Assembly: GCA_965215845.1 (NCBI GenBank) | Contig: CBDCEL010000004.1 | Location: forward strand, 1,736,001-1,800,000 | Source of the DNA: Aurantibacter_A sp965215845 | GTDB lineage: Bacteria > Bacteroidota > Bacteroidia > Flavobacteriales > Flavobacteriaceae | Reading direction: 5' to 3' | Length of the DNA: 64,000 nucleotides | Shown: in pieces, positions 43,296 to 50,836 of the stretch | Layout of the letters: every line of letters starts with the position of its first letter | Numbering within the stretch: the stretch's first letter is position 1 | Notes under the pieces: generated by a model | Told to the model about the DNA's origin: nothing | Database searches by the model: none | What the model saw: the letters and a program-made list of their open reading frames with translations, nothing else | Program-made: the position numbers and the translations under genes

Positions 43296-43707
43296 ATACC
43301 ACTATGAACTTGATTTCGAGCTGGATAGGGAGGATGCGTATACTGATTGGCTCAATAAGGTGGCTATCAGCGAACGAAGAATTGTGGGTCGGTTAAACTT
43401 CATTTTTTGTTCGGATGACTATCTAACGGAACTCAATCTTAAATACTTGAAACACAATACGTTAACTGATATATTAACCTTCGATTACACTAATGGCGAT
43501 GAGATTGTCGGAGATGTATTTATTTCAGTGGAACGAGTGGTTGAAAATGCCAAAGACTTGAATATCGCCTTCAAGGAGGAATTGTTGAGGGTTATGGCAC
43601 ATGGCGTTCTTCACATTTGTGGTTACGGTGATAAGACGGAGCCTGAAATGGAAGTGATGAGGGGCAAGGAGAATGAGAAGATTAAAATGTTCCACGTGGA
43701 ACAGTGA
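43288..43707 (+). CDS. ybeY: Endoribonuclease YbeY (rRNA maturation)
   Basis: This 139-residue metal-dependent RNase acts in 16S rRNA 3' maturation and ribosome quality control. The signature is VMAHGVLHICGYGD: His105 and His109 match the first two metal ligands of H-x3-H-x5-H, but the third position is Asp115, not His. Other conserved parts are NLKYLKHNTLTDILTFDY (about 50-67) and GDVFIS. The gene begins inside the end of the DUF4175 gene and ends four bases before mnmG. Its last codons (M-F-H-V-E-Q) are also the 16-bp parS-like palindrome at 43688-43703. Confidence 0.93.
   Translation: MIEYHYELDFELDREDAYTDWLNKVAISERRIVGRLNFIFCSDDYLTELNLKYLKHNTLTDILTFDYTNGDEIVGDVFISVERVVENAKDLNIAFKEELLRVMAHGVLHICGYGDKTEPEMEVMRGKENEKIKMFHVEQ
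43688..43703. other. parS-like palindrome 1 (within the 3' end of ybeY)
   Basis: TGTTCCACGTGGAACA is a perfect 16-bp palindrome fitting the bacterial ParB-binding consensus (TGTTnCACGTGnAACA type). It is written in the last codons of ybeY, just before mnmG. The same 16 bases recur at 45586-45601. Confidence 0.8.
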
Positions 43708-43710
43708 ATT

Positions 43711-45579
43711 ATGTTTGGAGAGGATTATGACATAATTGTTGTTGGGGGTGGCCACGCTGGTGCGGAGGCTGCTGCCGCTGCCGCGAATATGGGTTCGAGG
43801 ACCTTGCTGGTTACGATGAATTTACAAACCATCGGGCAGATGTCATGCAACCCGGCAATGGGAGGTATAGCAAAGGGCCAGATTGTTAGGGAAATTGATG
43901 CTTTAGGAGGATATAGCGGAATCATTACAGACAGGTCGGCCATCCAGTTTAAGATGTTGAACAAATCAAAGGGTCCTGCCATGTGGAGTCCGCGCGCTCA
44001 GAATGATAGAATGCGATTTGCCGAAGAGTGGAGATTGGCGCTGGAGGGAACGTCAAATTGTGATTTTTACCAGGAGATGGTAAAGGGGCTTTTGATGTCA
44101 AAAGGTAAGGTTGTCGGGGTTAGAACCTCACTTGGAATTGATATAAAGGCAAGGGCGGTTGTCTTGACCAATGGAACCTTTTTGAATGGCTTGATCCATA
44201 TAGGTGAGAAACAGTTTGGTGGTGGAAGGGCAGGTGAAAAAGCCGCTACCGGGATTACGGAGGAGTTGACCGAAATTGGCTTTGAAAGCGGCCGAATGAA
44301 GACCGGCACACCTCCGAGAGTAGACGGTCGATCTCTTGATTATGATCAAATGATCGTTCAGCCGGGGGATGAGAACCCTGAGAAGTTCTCCTATACCGAT
44401 ACTGTTGTTCTCGGCGAGCAGCGAGATTGTCACATGACGTACACAAGTGAAGTGGTGCACGATTTACTTCGAGAGGGGTTCGACCGTTCACCTATGTTCA
44501 ATGGCAGGATAAAAAGTATTGGTCCACGCTATTGTCCTTCAATTGAAGACAAGATCAATCGTTTCGCCGATAAAGAAAGACACCAGATTTTTGTGGAACC
44601 GGAGGGTTGGAATACGGTTGAGGTTTATGTCAATGGTTTTTCAACCTCACTGCCGGAAGATGTACAGTTCAAGGCCTTAAAATCTGTGAAGGGTTTTGAG
44701 AAGGTTAAGTTTTTTAGACCGGGTTATGCAATAGAGTATGACTATTTTCCACCCACCCAGTTGAGGCACACTCTAGAAACAAAGCTCGTGGAAAACCTGT
44801 ACTTCGCCGGACAGATAAATGGAACCACGGGTTATGAAGAGGCGGCTTCCCAAGGGTTGATGGCGGGAATAAACGCCCATCTCAAACTAAACGAAGAGGA
44901 GCCTTTCATACTTAGAAGGGATGAGGCATATATCGGCGTTCTAATAGACGATTTGATTACAAAGGGTACCGAAGAACCTTATCGAATGTTCACTTCACGT
45001 GCTGAATATCGAACACTTTTGCGTCAGGATAATGCGGACCTAAGATTGACCCCAAAAGGGTATGAAATCGGTCTCGCTTCTGAAGATCGTCTTAGAAGAA
45101 TGGAGAAAAAACAAAGGGAGTCACAGAATTTTGTCGATTTTTTCAAAAAGACGAGCGTGCTTCCTGAAGACATCAATCCGATATTGGAAAGTGTCGATTC
45201 TTCATTGGTCAAACAGTCCGATAAGATGTTCAAGGTTTTTTCACGACCTAAGGTGACTATGGATCATATGTTGCAATTGGAAACGGTGTCCGGTTTTGTT
45301 GCTGAAAATTGTTTGGATAGGGAGGTGCTTGAACAAACCGAGATTCAGGTTAAGTATTCTGGATACATCGCCAAGGAAAAGAACAATGCCGACAAATTGA
45401 ACAGGCTTGAGAATGTTAAGATTCCAGAAGACTTTGATTATTCGAAATTAAAATCGTTGTCTTATGAGGCTCGAGAGAAACTTCAAGAAATACGACCAGT
45501 AAGTATTTCGCAGGCCTCCAGAATAAGCGGGGTCTCACCATCAGACATTAGCGTATTATTGGTTTTTCTGGGAAGATAG
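43711..45579 (+). CDS. mnmG: tRNA uridine 5-carboxymethylaminomethyl modification enzyme
   Basis: The 622-residue FAD protein works with MnmE to modify U34 of certain tRNAs. It shows the Rossmann FAD motif VVGGGHAGAEAAAAAANMG (about 8-26), SCNPAMGGIAKGQIVREIDALGG (about 46-68), MKTGTPPRVDGRS (about 197-209), the FAD-binding GQINGTTGYEEAASQGL (about 369-385), and the C-terminal helical MnmE-binding region. The length is standard. It follows ybeY by three bases. parS-like palindromes lie immediately before its start and seven bases after its stop. Confidence 0.97.
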   Translation: MFGEDYDIIVVGGGHAGAEAAAAAANMGSRTLLVTMNLQTIGQMSCNPAMGGIAKGQIVREIDALGGYSGIITDRSAIQFKMLNKSKGPAMWSPRAQNDRMRFAEEWRLALEGTSNCDFYQEMVKGLLMSKGKVVGVRTSLGIDIKARAVVLTNGTFLNGLIHIGEKQFGGGRAGEKAATGITEELTEIGFESGRMKTGTPPRVDGRSLDYDQMIVQPGDENPEKFSYTDTVVLGEQRDCHMTYTSEVVHDLLREGFDRSPMFNGRIKSIGPRYCPSIEDKINRFADKERHQIFVEPEGWNTVEVYVNGFSTSLPEDVQFKALKSVKGFEKVKFFRPGYAIEYDYFPPTQLRHTLETKLVENLYFAGQINGTTGYEEAASQGLMAGINAHLKLNEEEPFILRRDEAYIGVLIDDLITKGTEEPYRMFTSRAEYRTLLRQDNADLRLTPKGYEIGLASEDRLRRMEKKQRESQNFVDFFKKTSVLPEDINPILESVDSSLVKQSDKMFKVFSRPKVTMDHMLQLETVSGFVAENCLDREVLEQTEIQVKYSGYIAKEKNNADKLNRLENVKIPEDFDYSKLKSLSYEAREKLQEIRPVSISQASRISGVSPSDISVLLVFLGR

Positions 45580-45585
45580 ACAAGG

Positions 45586-45601
45586 TGTTCCACGTGGAAC
45601 A
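45586..45601. other. parS-like palindrome 2 (downstream of mnmG)
   Basis: A second exact copy of TGTTCCACGTGGAACA lies seven bases after the mnmG stop, 1898 bases from the first. Paired perfect 16-bp palindromes of this kind are far from chance expectation and are typical of ParABS centromere sites near the origin. Confidence 0.8.
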
Positions 45602-45621
45602 TCAATTGAGGGAGTTTAGGT

Positions 45622-45638
45622 TTAAGCCCTTGGCTTAA
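45622..45638 (+). terminator. Possible weak terminator after mnmG
   Basis: TTAAGCC-CTT-GGCTTAA forms a perfect 7-bp hairpin with a 3-base loop, followed by ATTCTTG rather than a clean T-run. It may end the ybeY-mnmG transcript or attenuate read-through to the lipoprotein gene. Confidence 0.35.
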
Positions 45639-45676
45639 TTCTTGATGAAGGGTAAAACAAGAAACCCGAACTCTTC

Positions 45677-46228
45677 ATGAAGAAATCCCTAATTGCCATT
45701 TTTGCCTTGTTTCTGATACAATCATGTATTCCTCTTCGGGTTGCCCCACAAATAGAGCACTATAAAATTTCGAAGGGCAAGAAGTTCAAAAGGGGGCTTC
45801 CCCAACGAGAAATGTTCATTTTTGAGGACCCCAAACAGGCAGGAGAATTTTACCGATATGTCAACACCAAGTTTAAATTGGACGATATAGAAGTCCAGGA
45901 TGACGTTCCATTCAAGCTAGAAGGGACTCAATATTTTTTTTCGTTTTATGAGGTTGAAATTCCCGACAAGCACTTGAATTTGTTTCCGGCAATCTTCAAT
46001 AAGGTCACCAATGAGTTACTCGAAAGCGAAGATGAAGAGTACTTCACGGGCAATGATATAAAAAGACAGGAGAATTGGTATATAGCGATTGAGGTCTACA
46101 ACGATGTTGAAAAAGATTGTCTTTCGACAGAGGCGCTTTCAAGAGAGTTGGTTTTAAATTATCTTAGGGGCCTCAGACAAGAATACCTGGCGACCACCAA
46201 TTACAATGAACTCGTATTTAAAAACTAA
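45677..46228 (+). CDS. Uncharacterised lipoprotein
   Basis: I do not recognise this 183-residue protein. It has a lipoprotein signal (MKKSLIAIFALFLIQSC, lipidated Cys17) and then a mixed, charged, mostly alpha/beta sequence with no repeats or further membrane segments (for example FKLEGTQYFFSFYEVEIPDKHLNLFP). It is probably anchored in the outer membrane. Its 3' end overlaps the start of the following methyltransferase gene by 23 bases, implying co-expression. Confidence 0.8.
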   Translation: MKKSLIAIFALFLIQSCIPLRVAPQIEHYKISKGKKFKRGLPQREMFIFEDPKQAGEFYRYVNTKFKLDDIEVQDDVPFKLEGTQYFFSFYEVEIPDKHLNLFPAIFNKVTNELLESEDEEYFTGNDIKRQENWYIAIEVYNDVEKDCLSTEALSRELVLNYLRGLRQEYLATTNYNELVFKN

Positions 46229-47033
46229 AGACTATTCCGTCAGCGATGAAGAGTTCGAGTTGCTTTACCACGAAGAATTGGATATGCTGATTACCAGTCC
46301 GCAGCCTAAGGAATTGGACAAGTATTACCAAAGCGACAATTACATTTCCCATACCGATTCCAATCGCACGTTTTTTGACAAGGTATATCAAGTGGTCAAA
46401 AAGGTTTCCCTATTGCAGAAGGTTAGTCTTATCGGAAGGTACGCCCAAGACGATAGATCATTGCTCGACATCGGTGCGGGCACTGGTGATTTTCTTTTCG
46501 CGGCCTCCCAAAAGGGATGGACGATTACAGGAGTTGAACCCAATTGGAAGGCTAGGGGCAAGGCCTCTGAAAAAGAGGTCAGCCTTAGCGCTGATCTGGA
46601 GTCTGTGATGCACAGAAAATATAAAGTGATCACCCTTTGGCATGTTCTCGAACATCTTCCCGATCTCGAAAACCAGATTTTAAAGATGATGTCGATTCTC
46701 GAGGAAAATGGAACCATTGTTTTGGCCGTTCCGAACTACAAATGCCACGACGCGAAATATTATAAAAATTTTTGGGCGGCCTATGACGTGCCAAGACATC
46801 TGTGGCATTTTTCCCGGGAGTCCATTCATCGACTTTGTAAAAAATATGGATTGGAAGTTGTCGACACCAGACCGTTGATTTTTGATTCATTTTACGTTTC
46901 GATCCTATCGGAAAAATACAAGGGTTCCAGATTTGGTTTTATCAAAGGATTCTTTAGGGGACTGACCTCTAATCTTAGCGCGCTCTTTACGAAAGAGTAT
47001 TCTTCGATGATTTACATGGTCAAAAAGACCTAA
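46206..47033 (+). CDS. Class I SAM-dependent methyltransferase
   Basis: This 275-residue cytoplasmic enzyme has the SAM-binding motif LLDIGAGTGDFLFAA (about 86-100), the post-II acidic VEPNWKARGKA, and the ITLWHVLEHLPDLE motif (about 139-152) seen in UbiG/BioC-like methyltransferases. The N-terminal 60 residues (FLYHEELDMLITSPQP-type) form a small lead domain typical of flavobacterial members of this group. The C-terminus (residues 185-275) is helical. The substrate is unknown. It starts inside the lipoprotein gene in another frame. Confidence 0.85.
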   Translation: MNSYLKTKDYSVSDEEFELLYHEELDMLITSPQPKELDKYYQSDNYISHTDSNRTFFDKVYQVVKKVSLLQKVSLIGRYAQDDRSLLDIGAGTGDFLFAASQKGWTITGVEPNWKARGKASEKEVSLSADLESVMHRKYKVITLWHVLEHLPDLENQILKMMSILEENGTIVLAVPNYKCHDAKYYKNFWAAYDVPRHLWHFSRESIHRLCKKYGLEVVDTRPLIFDSFYVSILSEKYKGSRFGFIKGFFRGLTSNLSALFTKEYSSMIYMVKKT

Positions 47034-47318
47034 TTGGCATTTTAAGACGTTTTGCGGCCAGTTCTGTGGTTGCAGGGGCCAGCATGTCATTAAAACGAAA
47101 AAACGAAAACCAATAGGCGTTTGAGCCTCCCTTTTTAATAAAGCAAGCCTATAGAATCTATTATTTGTAATTGATTCTGTCTATTTTAAAATATTTGGGG
47201 TGGAGCGCTTCTCAAAATACCCAAATGAGAATCTGAAGGATTAAAAAAGCTTTTCTATTTTTGCGCAACTTTTAGATGGAAAGTTCAATCTAAAAGAAAT
47301 AAATTTTAAACAGCACTT
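47034..47318. other. Spacer with promoter for the OmpH-like gene
   Basis: This 285-bp gap shows no credible gene. A TATTTTTG element (47256-47263) fits a -7 box for the downstream OmpH-like gene, placing the start of transcription about 45-50 bases before its ATG. Confidence 0.45.
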
Positions 47319-47825
47319 ATGAAAAATATTGTTTGGATTCTTGCGGTGGGCCTATTGCTATCTTGTAAGCAAGATAAAATTGGCTATGTCGACAATGTGA
47401 GATTGATGGATGAATACAAAGAAAAGACAGACATTGAAAACAAGTTCAAATCAAAGGCCGATGTACTGACCAAGAAACGAGACAGTATTACCCAGGCCTT
47501 TCAATTGGAAACGCAAGCCTTTCAGACTAAGGCGCAACGTATGTCGCAAAAAAAGGCACAAGAAGAATATGGTCTGATGCAACAGAGAGCTCAGTTCATT
47601 GGGCAGCAGTTGCAACAAGAGGACCAGCTGTTACAGTCCGAAGGACAAACTGAAATGGATAGCGTGGTCAGCAAGGTCAAGCGTGAAATCAAGGCTTATG
47701 GCAAGGCAAATGGCTACACCTATATATTGGGCGGTGGTGATGGCGGAAGTGTTTTATATGGAACAGAGGTAAATGACCTTACCGATGAGATTGTCAAAAT
47801 TTTGAATGACAAATACAACAATTGA
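47319..47825 (+). CDS. OmpH/Skp-like periplasmic chaperone family lipoprotein
   Basis: The 168-residue protein has a lipoprotein signal ending LLLSC (Cys16), the OmpH start I-G-Y-V-D-N-V-R-L-M-D, a long helical hairpin of Gln/Lys-rich coiled coil (about 35-130) and the family's C-terminal GYTYILGGGDGGSVLYG...DLTDEIVKILND. Skp-type trimers hold unfolded outer-membrane proteins in the periplasm; lipid anchoring is seen in some Bacteroidota members. It is followed by a strong terminator. Confidence 0.85.
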   Translation: MKNIVWILAVGLLLSCKQDKIGYVDNVRLMDEYKEKTDIENKFKSKADVLTKKRDSITQAFQLETQAFQTKAQRMSQKKAQEEYGLMQQRAQFIGQQLQQEDQLLQSEGQTEMDSVVSKVKREIKAYGKANGYTYILGGGDGGSVLYGTEVNDLTDEIVKILNDKYNN

Positions 47826-47848
47826 CCGAATTTCAGTCTTCAAAAGTG

Positions 47849-47878
47849 AACCCTGTCATAGAAAGACAGGGTTTTTTT
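47849..47878 (+). terminator. Rho-independent terminator of the OmpH-like gene
   Basis: AACCCTGTC (47849-47857) pairs with GACAGGGTT (47865-47873) and is followed by a run of T. It overlaps by two bases the stop codon of the convergent DoxX-like gene. Confidence 0.88.
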
Positions 47879-48275
47879 ATTGTTGCAGCAGAAACACCAA
47901 TAAAACGGCAGGTACAAGGTAAATAACAATGGTCTGTGCGCCAACATAGTCTTTTGCCATACGTTGGCCGAATAACAACATTAGCAGGGCGATACAAGAG
48001 ACGATTGCGCCATATAGCGCCATCGTTTTAGTACCGGTGAGAAATAATTGCACGGTGCCGACCGCACAAAGAATGCCCGCCAGTATTTCAACCAAGGTGA
48101 TTGTGCCCAGTAACAAGGGCACCATGTTCTTGAACGGACTTTCTTTGAAGTGCCCTTTGAGCCAAGAAAGGTTTCCGTTCCAATCGAAAACCTTGTCCAA
48201 TCCACTTTGTAAAAAGGTAATTATTGAAAACAATAACAGGATGATTTCCGCAGGATGTTCCAAAAGAGTTTTCAT
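47877..48275 (-). CDS. DoxX-like four-helix membrane protein
   Basis: The 132-residue protein has four hydrophobic helices and the DoxX-type early motif FLQSGLDKVFDWNGN (about 21-35). The substrate or role is unclear; relatives include subunits of respiratory oxidases and many uncharacterised membrane proteins. Its ATG overlaps the stop of holB by four bases (ATGA), so expression is coupled to the polymerase subunit gene, probably for reasons of gene packing rather than function. Confidence 0.78.
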   Translation of the reverse strand: MKTLLEHPAEIILLLFSIITFLQSGLDKVFDWNGNLSWLKGHFKESPFKNMVPLLLGTITLVEILAGILCAVGTVQLFLTGTKTMALYGAIVSCIALLMLLFGQRMAKDYVGAQTIVIYLVPAVLLVFLLQQ

Positions 48276-49435
48276 ACAACTTGCTGAGCAGGTTTTTTAT
48301 GTAACAATCGGGTCAATCGGATTGAAAGGTCAGTAAGAATGATTTTTGAGTTGCCGTTTCTTTCGATATGATAAATGGCACTTTCAATTTCGTCTACGAT
48401 ACGTTCTATGTTGTTTTCATGAACGAATGGCGCAAATTTTTCAAGTTGAAATCCGTCAACATGAATTTTCATATAGACCAATTCATGGGCTCCGTAATTC
48501 GACAACAAGGCCTGGCGCATTACCGCAAGACAATATTTCAAAAAGTTCTTTTGGGTCTCACGACCTGTTTTGGCTACTTCATCACTCCATAGAATGAGTT
48601 CATGAATGGCGGATTTATTGCCCTTTGCCTTGAATGCACATCGCACCCATTGTACGAACCATTTTTCAAAAATCAATTCTTCTGAATCTTGGTTCATCAA
48701 GTCTAAGGCCTTATTGAAATTTCCATTTGATTCGTGCGCAAGACGTACCGCCTCTTGCTTTGGCAGCCCCTTTTCTATAAGCCCAGTCGAGATTACCTCC
48801 TCCGACAAAGGAGGAAGGTGAAGCACTTGGCACCTCGATTTTATGGTTTGCAATATTTGCTCTTCATCTTCGGCTACCAGAATGAAAACCGTTTTTTCGG
48901 GAGGCTCCTCCAAAAGTTTCAATAATTTGTTCGAGGCCGCGATGTTCATCTTTTCCGCCATCCAGATGAGCATGACCTTATAACCACCTTCATACGATTT
49001 CAAGGCCAGTTTTTTGACGATGTCTTGCGCCTCATTGACACCTATTTGGCCTTGTTTCTTTTCGATTCCGATCAAGCGATACCAATCAAAAAGATTTCCA
49101 TAGGGTTGTTCCGTGAGAAATTGCCGCCATTCCGTTAAAAAGTTATCGCTCACAGCATGGCTTTTGACCTTGTCAGAATTCGAAACGGGAAAGACAAAAT
49201 GCATATCAGGGTGGGCATGGGAGTCAAACTTTATGTTGCAGCTTTCATTACCGGCCGTATTCTCACCGTTTTTATTTCCGCAAATGATGTATTGGGCATA
49301 GGCCAAGGCCATGGCAAGGGCTCCACTTCCTTCAGGTCCGACGAACAATTGCGCATGGGAAATACGGCCAGCGTCCGCACTGGAAGAAAGGTGTTTTTTT
49401 ATATGGGTCAACCCTAGGATATCAGAGAAGCGCAT
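48272..49435 (-). CDS. holB: DNA polymerase III subunit delta'
   Basis: The 387-residue clamp-loader subunit has MRFSDILGLTHIKKHLSSSADAGRISHAQLFVGPEGSG at its N-terminus. The Walker A lysine is replaced (GPEGSGALA), as expected for the non-ATPase delta' subunit. It retains LLKLLEEPPEKTVFIL and the SRC motif (TIKSRCQ). I chose the ATG at 49435 (MRFSD) over 49453. A palindromic repeat (48796-48818) preceded by an AGTCGAGA core lies in frame in the coding sequence and encodes the segment around LHLPPLSEEVIST just after SRC. Confidence 0.9.
   Translation of the reverse strand: MRFSDILGLTHIKKHLSSSADAGRISHAQLFVGPEGSGALAMALAYAQYIICGNKNGENTAGNESCNIKFDSHAHPDMHFVFPVSNSDKVKSHAVSDNFLTEWRQFLTEQPYGNLFDWYRLIGIEKKQGQIGVNEAQDIVKKLALKSYEGGYKVMLIWMAEKMNIAASNKLLKLLEEPPEKTVFILVAEDEEQILQTIKSRCQVLHLPPLSEEVISTGLIEKGLPKQEAVRLAHESNGNFNKALDLMNQDSEELIFEKWFVQWVRCAFKAKGNKSAIHELILWSDEVAKTGRETQKNFLKYCLAVMRQALLSNYGAHELVYMKIHVDGFQLEKFAPFVHENNIERIVDEIESAIYHIERNGNSKIILTDLSIRLTRLLHKKPAQQVV
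48785..48818. repeat. Palindromic repeat embedded in holB
   Basis: CCTCCTCC (48796-48803) pairs with GGAGGAAGG (48810-48818). It resembles the intergenic palindromes at 2604-2625 and 828-843. The adjoining AGTCGAGA (48785-48792) matches the core of the gltX palindrome. The reading frame is kept open through it. Confidence 0.5.
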
Positions 49436-49503
49436 CGACCAAATATAGCCCAAATAAATCGAAGAAAAGCGATACCCGACTCCAAAGCATTCCCATAAAT
49501 CTT

Positions 49504-49511
49504 TACATTTG
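49504..49511 (+). promoter_or_regulatory. pgk promoter -7 element
   Basis: TACATTTG matches TAnnTTTG exactly and lies 24 bases before the pgk ATG at 49536. It would place any start at 49509 inside the promoter, supporting 49536. Confidence 0.6.
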
Positions 49512-49535
49512 TCCTTCCTTCAAAATAGACTAGAC

Positions 49536-50729
49536 ATGACGACCCTGAACGATTTTAATTTCGAGAACAAGAAAGCATTGATCCGTGTTGATTTTAATGT
49601 TCCTTTGGATGGTGATTTCAATGTGACAGACACGAATCGAATCGAGGCTGCGAAACCTTCCATAATCAAAGTACTGGAAGATGGTGGATCAGCGATTCTG
49701 ATGAGCCATTTGGGAAGGCCCAAGGGGGAGCGAAATCCTGACATGTCTTTAAAACACATATGCGGAAAGGTTTCTGATATTATCGGTGTGCAGGTAAAAT
49801 TTGTTGAAGACTGCATTGGAGAGGAGGCCGAAAAAGCCGCAGAAGAGCTACAGCCCGGCGAAGTATTGCTTCTTGAAAACTTAAGATTCCATTCCGAAGA
49901 AACCGATGGTGACAAAGACTTTGCAGAACGGTTGTCAAGACTTGGTGAGATTTATGTCAACGACGCTTTTGGCACTGCCCATCGAGCACATGCCTCCACC
50001 ACTATCGTCGCCCAATTTTTTGAGGGACGGAAATGTTTCGGCGAACTTTTGGCCAAGGAAATCAAGGCCATTGACAAGGTTATGAAAAGTGGCGAGAAAC
50101 CGGTATTGGCAATTTTGGGAGGCGCCAAAGTATCGTCAAAAATAACGATTATCGAAAACATTCTGGATAAGGTGGACCACTTGATCATAGGGGGCGGAAT
50201 GACCTATACATTCGTTAAGGCCAAAGGTGGAAAAGTAGGTGATTCAATTTGTGAAGACGATAAAATGGAGCTTGCCCTTGACATTTTAAGAAAGGCAGAG
50301 CAGAAGGGTGTCGTGGTCCATATTCCCGTTGATGTTGTGGCCGCGGATAATTTTAGCAATGACGCCAATACGCAAATTGTAGATGTGGACAAGATTCCGG
50401 ATGGATGGCAGGGGCTTGATGCAGGCCCAAGAACTTTGGAAAATTTTAAGGAGGTCATCTTAAAATGTAGAACCATACTGTGGAACGGACCCGTCGGCGT
50501 CTTTGAAATGGACAGTTTTGCCAAGGGCACCATCGCCGTAGGAAACTTTATCGATCAAGCTACAAAAAGCGGCACTTTTTCTTTGGTAGGCGGCGGAGAT
50601 TCGGTTGCCGCTGTCAAACAATTCGGGTTTCAAGATAAGGTGAGCTATGTATCTACCGGTGGTGGCGCCATGTTGGAGAGCCTGGAAGGGAAAACCTTAC
50701 CAGGAATCGCCGCAATAATCGGCCAATAA
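49536..50729 (+). CDS. pgk: Phosphoglycerate kinase
   Basis: The 397-residue glycolytic enzyme transfers phosphate between 1,3-bisphosphoglycerate and ADP. It begins MTTLNDFNFENKKALIRVDFNVPLDG, with the family substrate motif RVDFNVPL. It has LMSHLGRPKGERNPDMSL (about 60-77), the hinge region around AKVSSKI, and the nucleotide-binding WNGPVGVFE and GGGDSVAAV motifs. The length is standard. The start at 49536 is supported by the promoter just upstream; an earlier in-frame start at 49509 overlaps that promoter. Confidence 0.97.
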   Translation: MTTLNDFNFENKKALIRVDFNVPLDGDFNVTDTNRIEAAKPSIIKVLEDGGSAILMSHLGRPKGERNPDMSLKHICGKVSDIIGVQVKFVEDCIGEEAEKAAEELQPGEVLLLENLRFHSEETDGDKDFAERLSRLGEIYVNDAFGTAHRAHASTTIVAQFFEGRKCFGELLAKEIKAIDKVMKSGEKPVLAILGGAKVSSKITIIENILDKVDHLIIGGGMTYTFVKAKGGKVGDSICEDDKMELALDILRKAEQKGVVVHIPVDVVAADNFSNDANTQIVDVDKIPDGWQGLDAGPRTLENFKEVILKCRTILWNGPVGVFEMDSFAKGTIAVGNFIDQATKSGTFSLVGGGDSVAAVKQFGFQDKVSYVSTGGGAMLESLEGKTLPGIAAIIGQ

Positions 50730-50742
50730 AGGCGTTATCGAT

Positions 50743-50756
50743 TAAAGGGCCCTTTA
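50743..50756. other. Perfect 14-bp palindrome downstream of pgk
   Basis: TAAAGGGCCCTTTA is a perfect palindrome without a loop, 14 bases after the pgk stop. It may be part of a weak terminator or a protein-binding site; there is no long T-run after it. Confidence 0.3.
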
Positions 50757-50836
50757 GTGTTCTTTAACAGATAAGAATTTTATCATCTGGAAAAAAAAGA
50801 CGATTTTCGTTTTGCTCCTAAAATTTTGAACGGCTC

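Noticed and set aside
48793..48826. Frameshift in holB caused by the embedded repeat
   Set aside because: The frame stays open and the flanking motifs remain in register, so the gene looks intact.
49509..49535. Earlier in-frame start for pgk at 49509
   Set aside because: It falls inside the TACATTTG promoter element and the added residues do not resemble the family.
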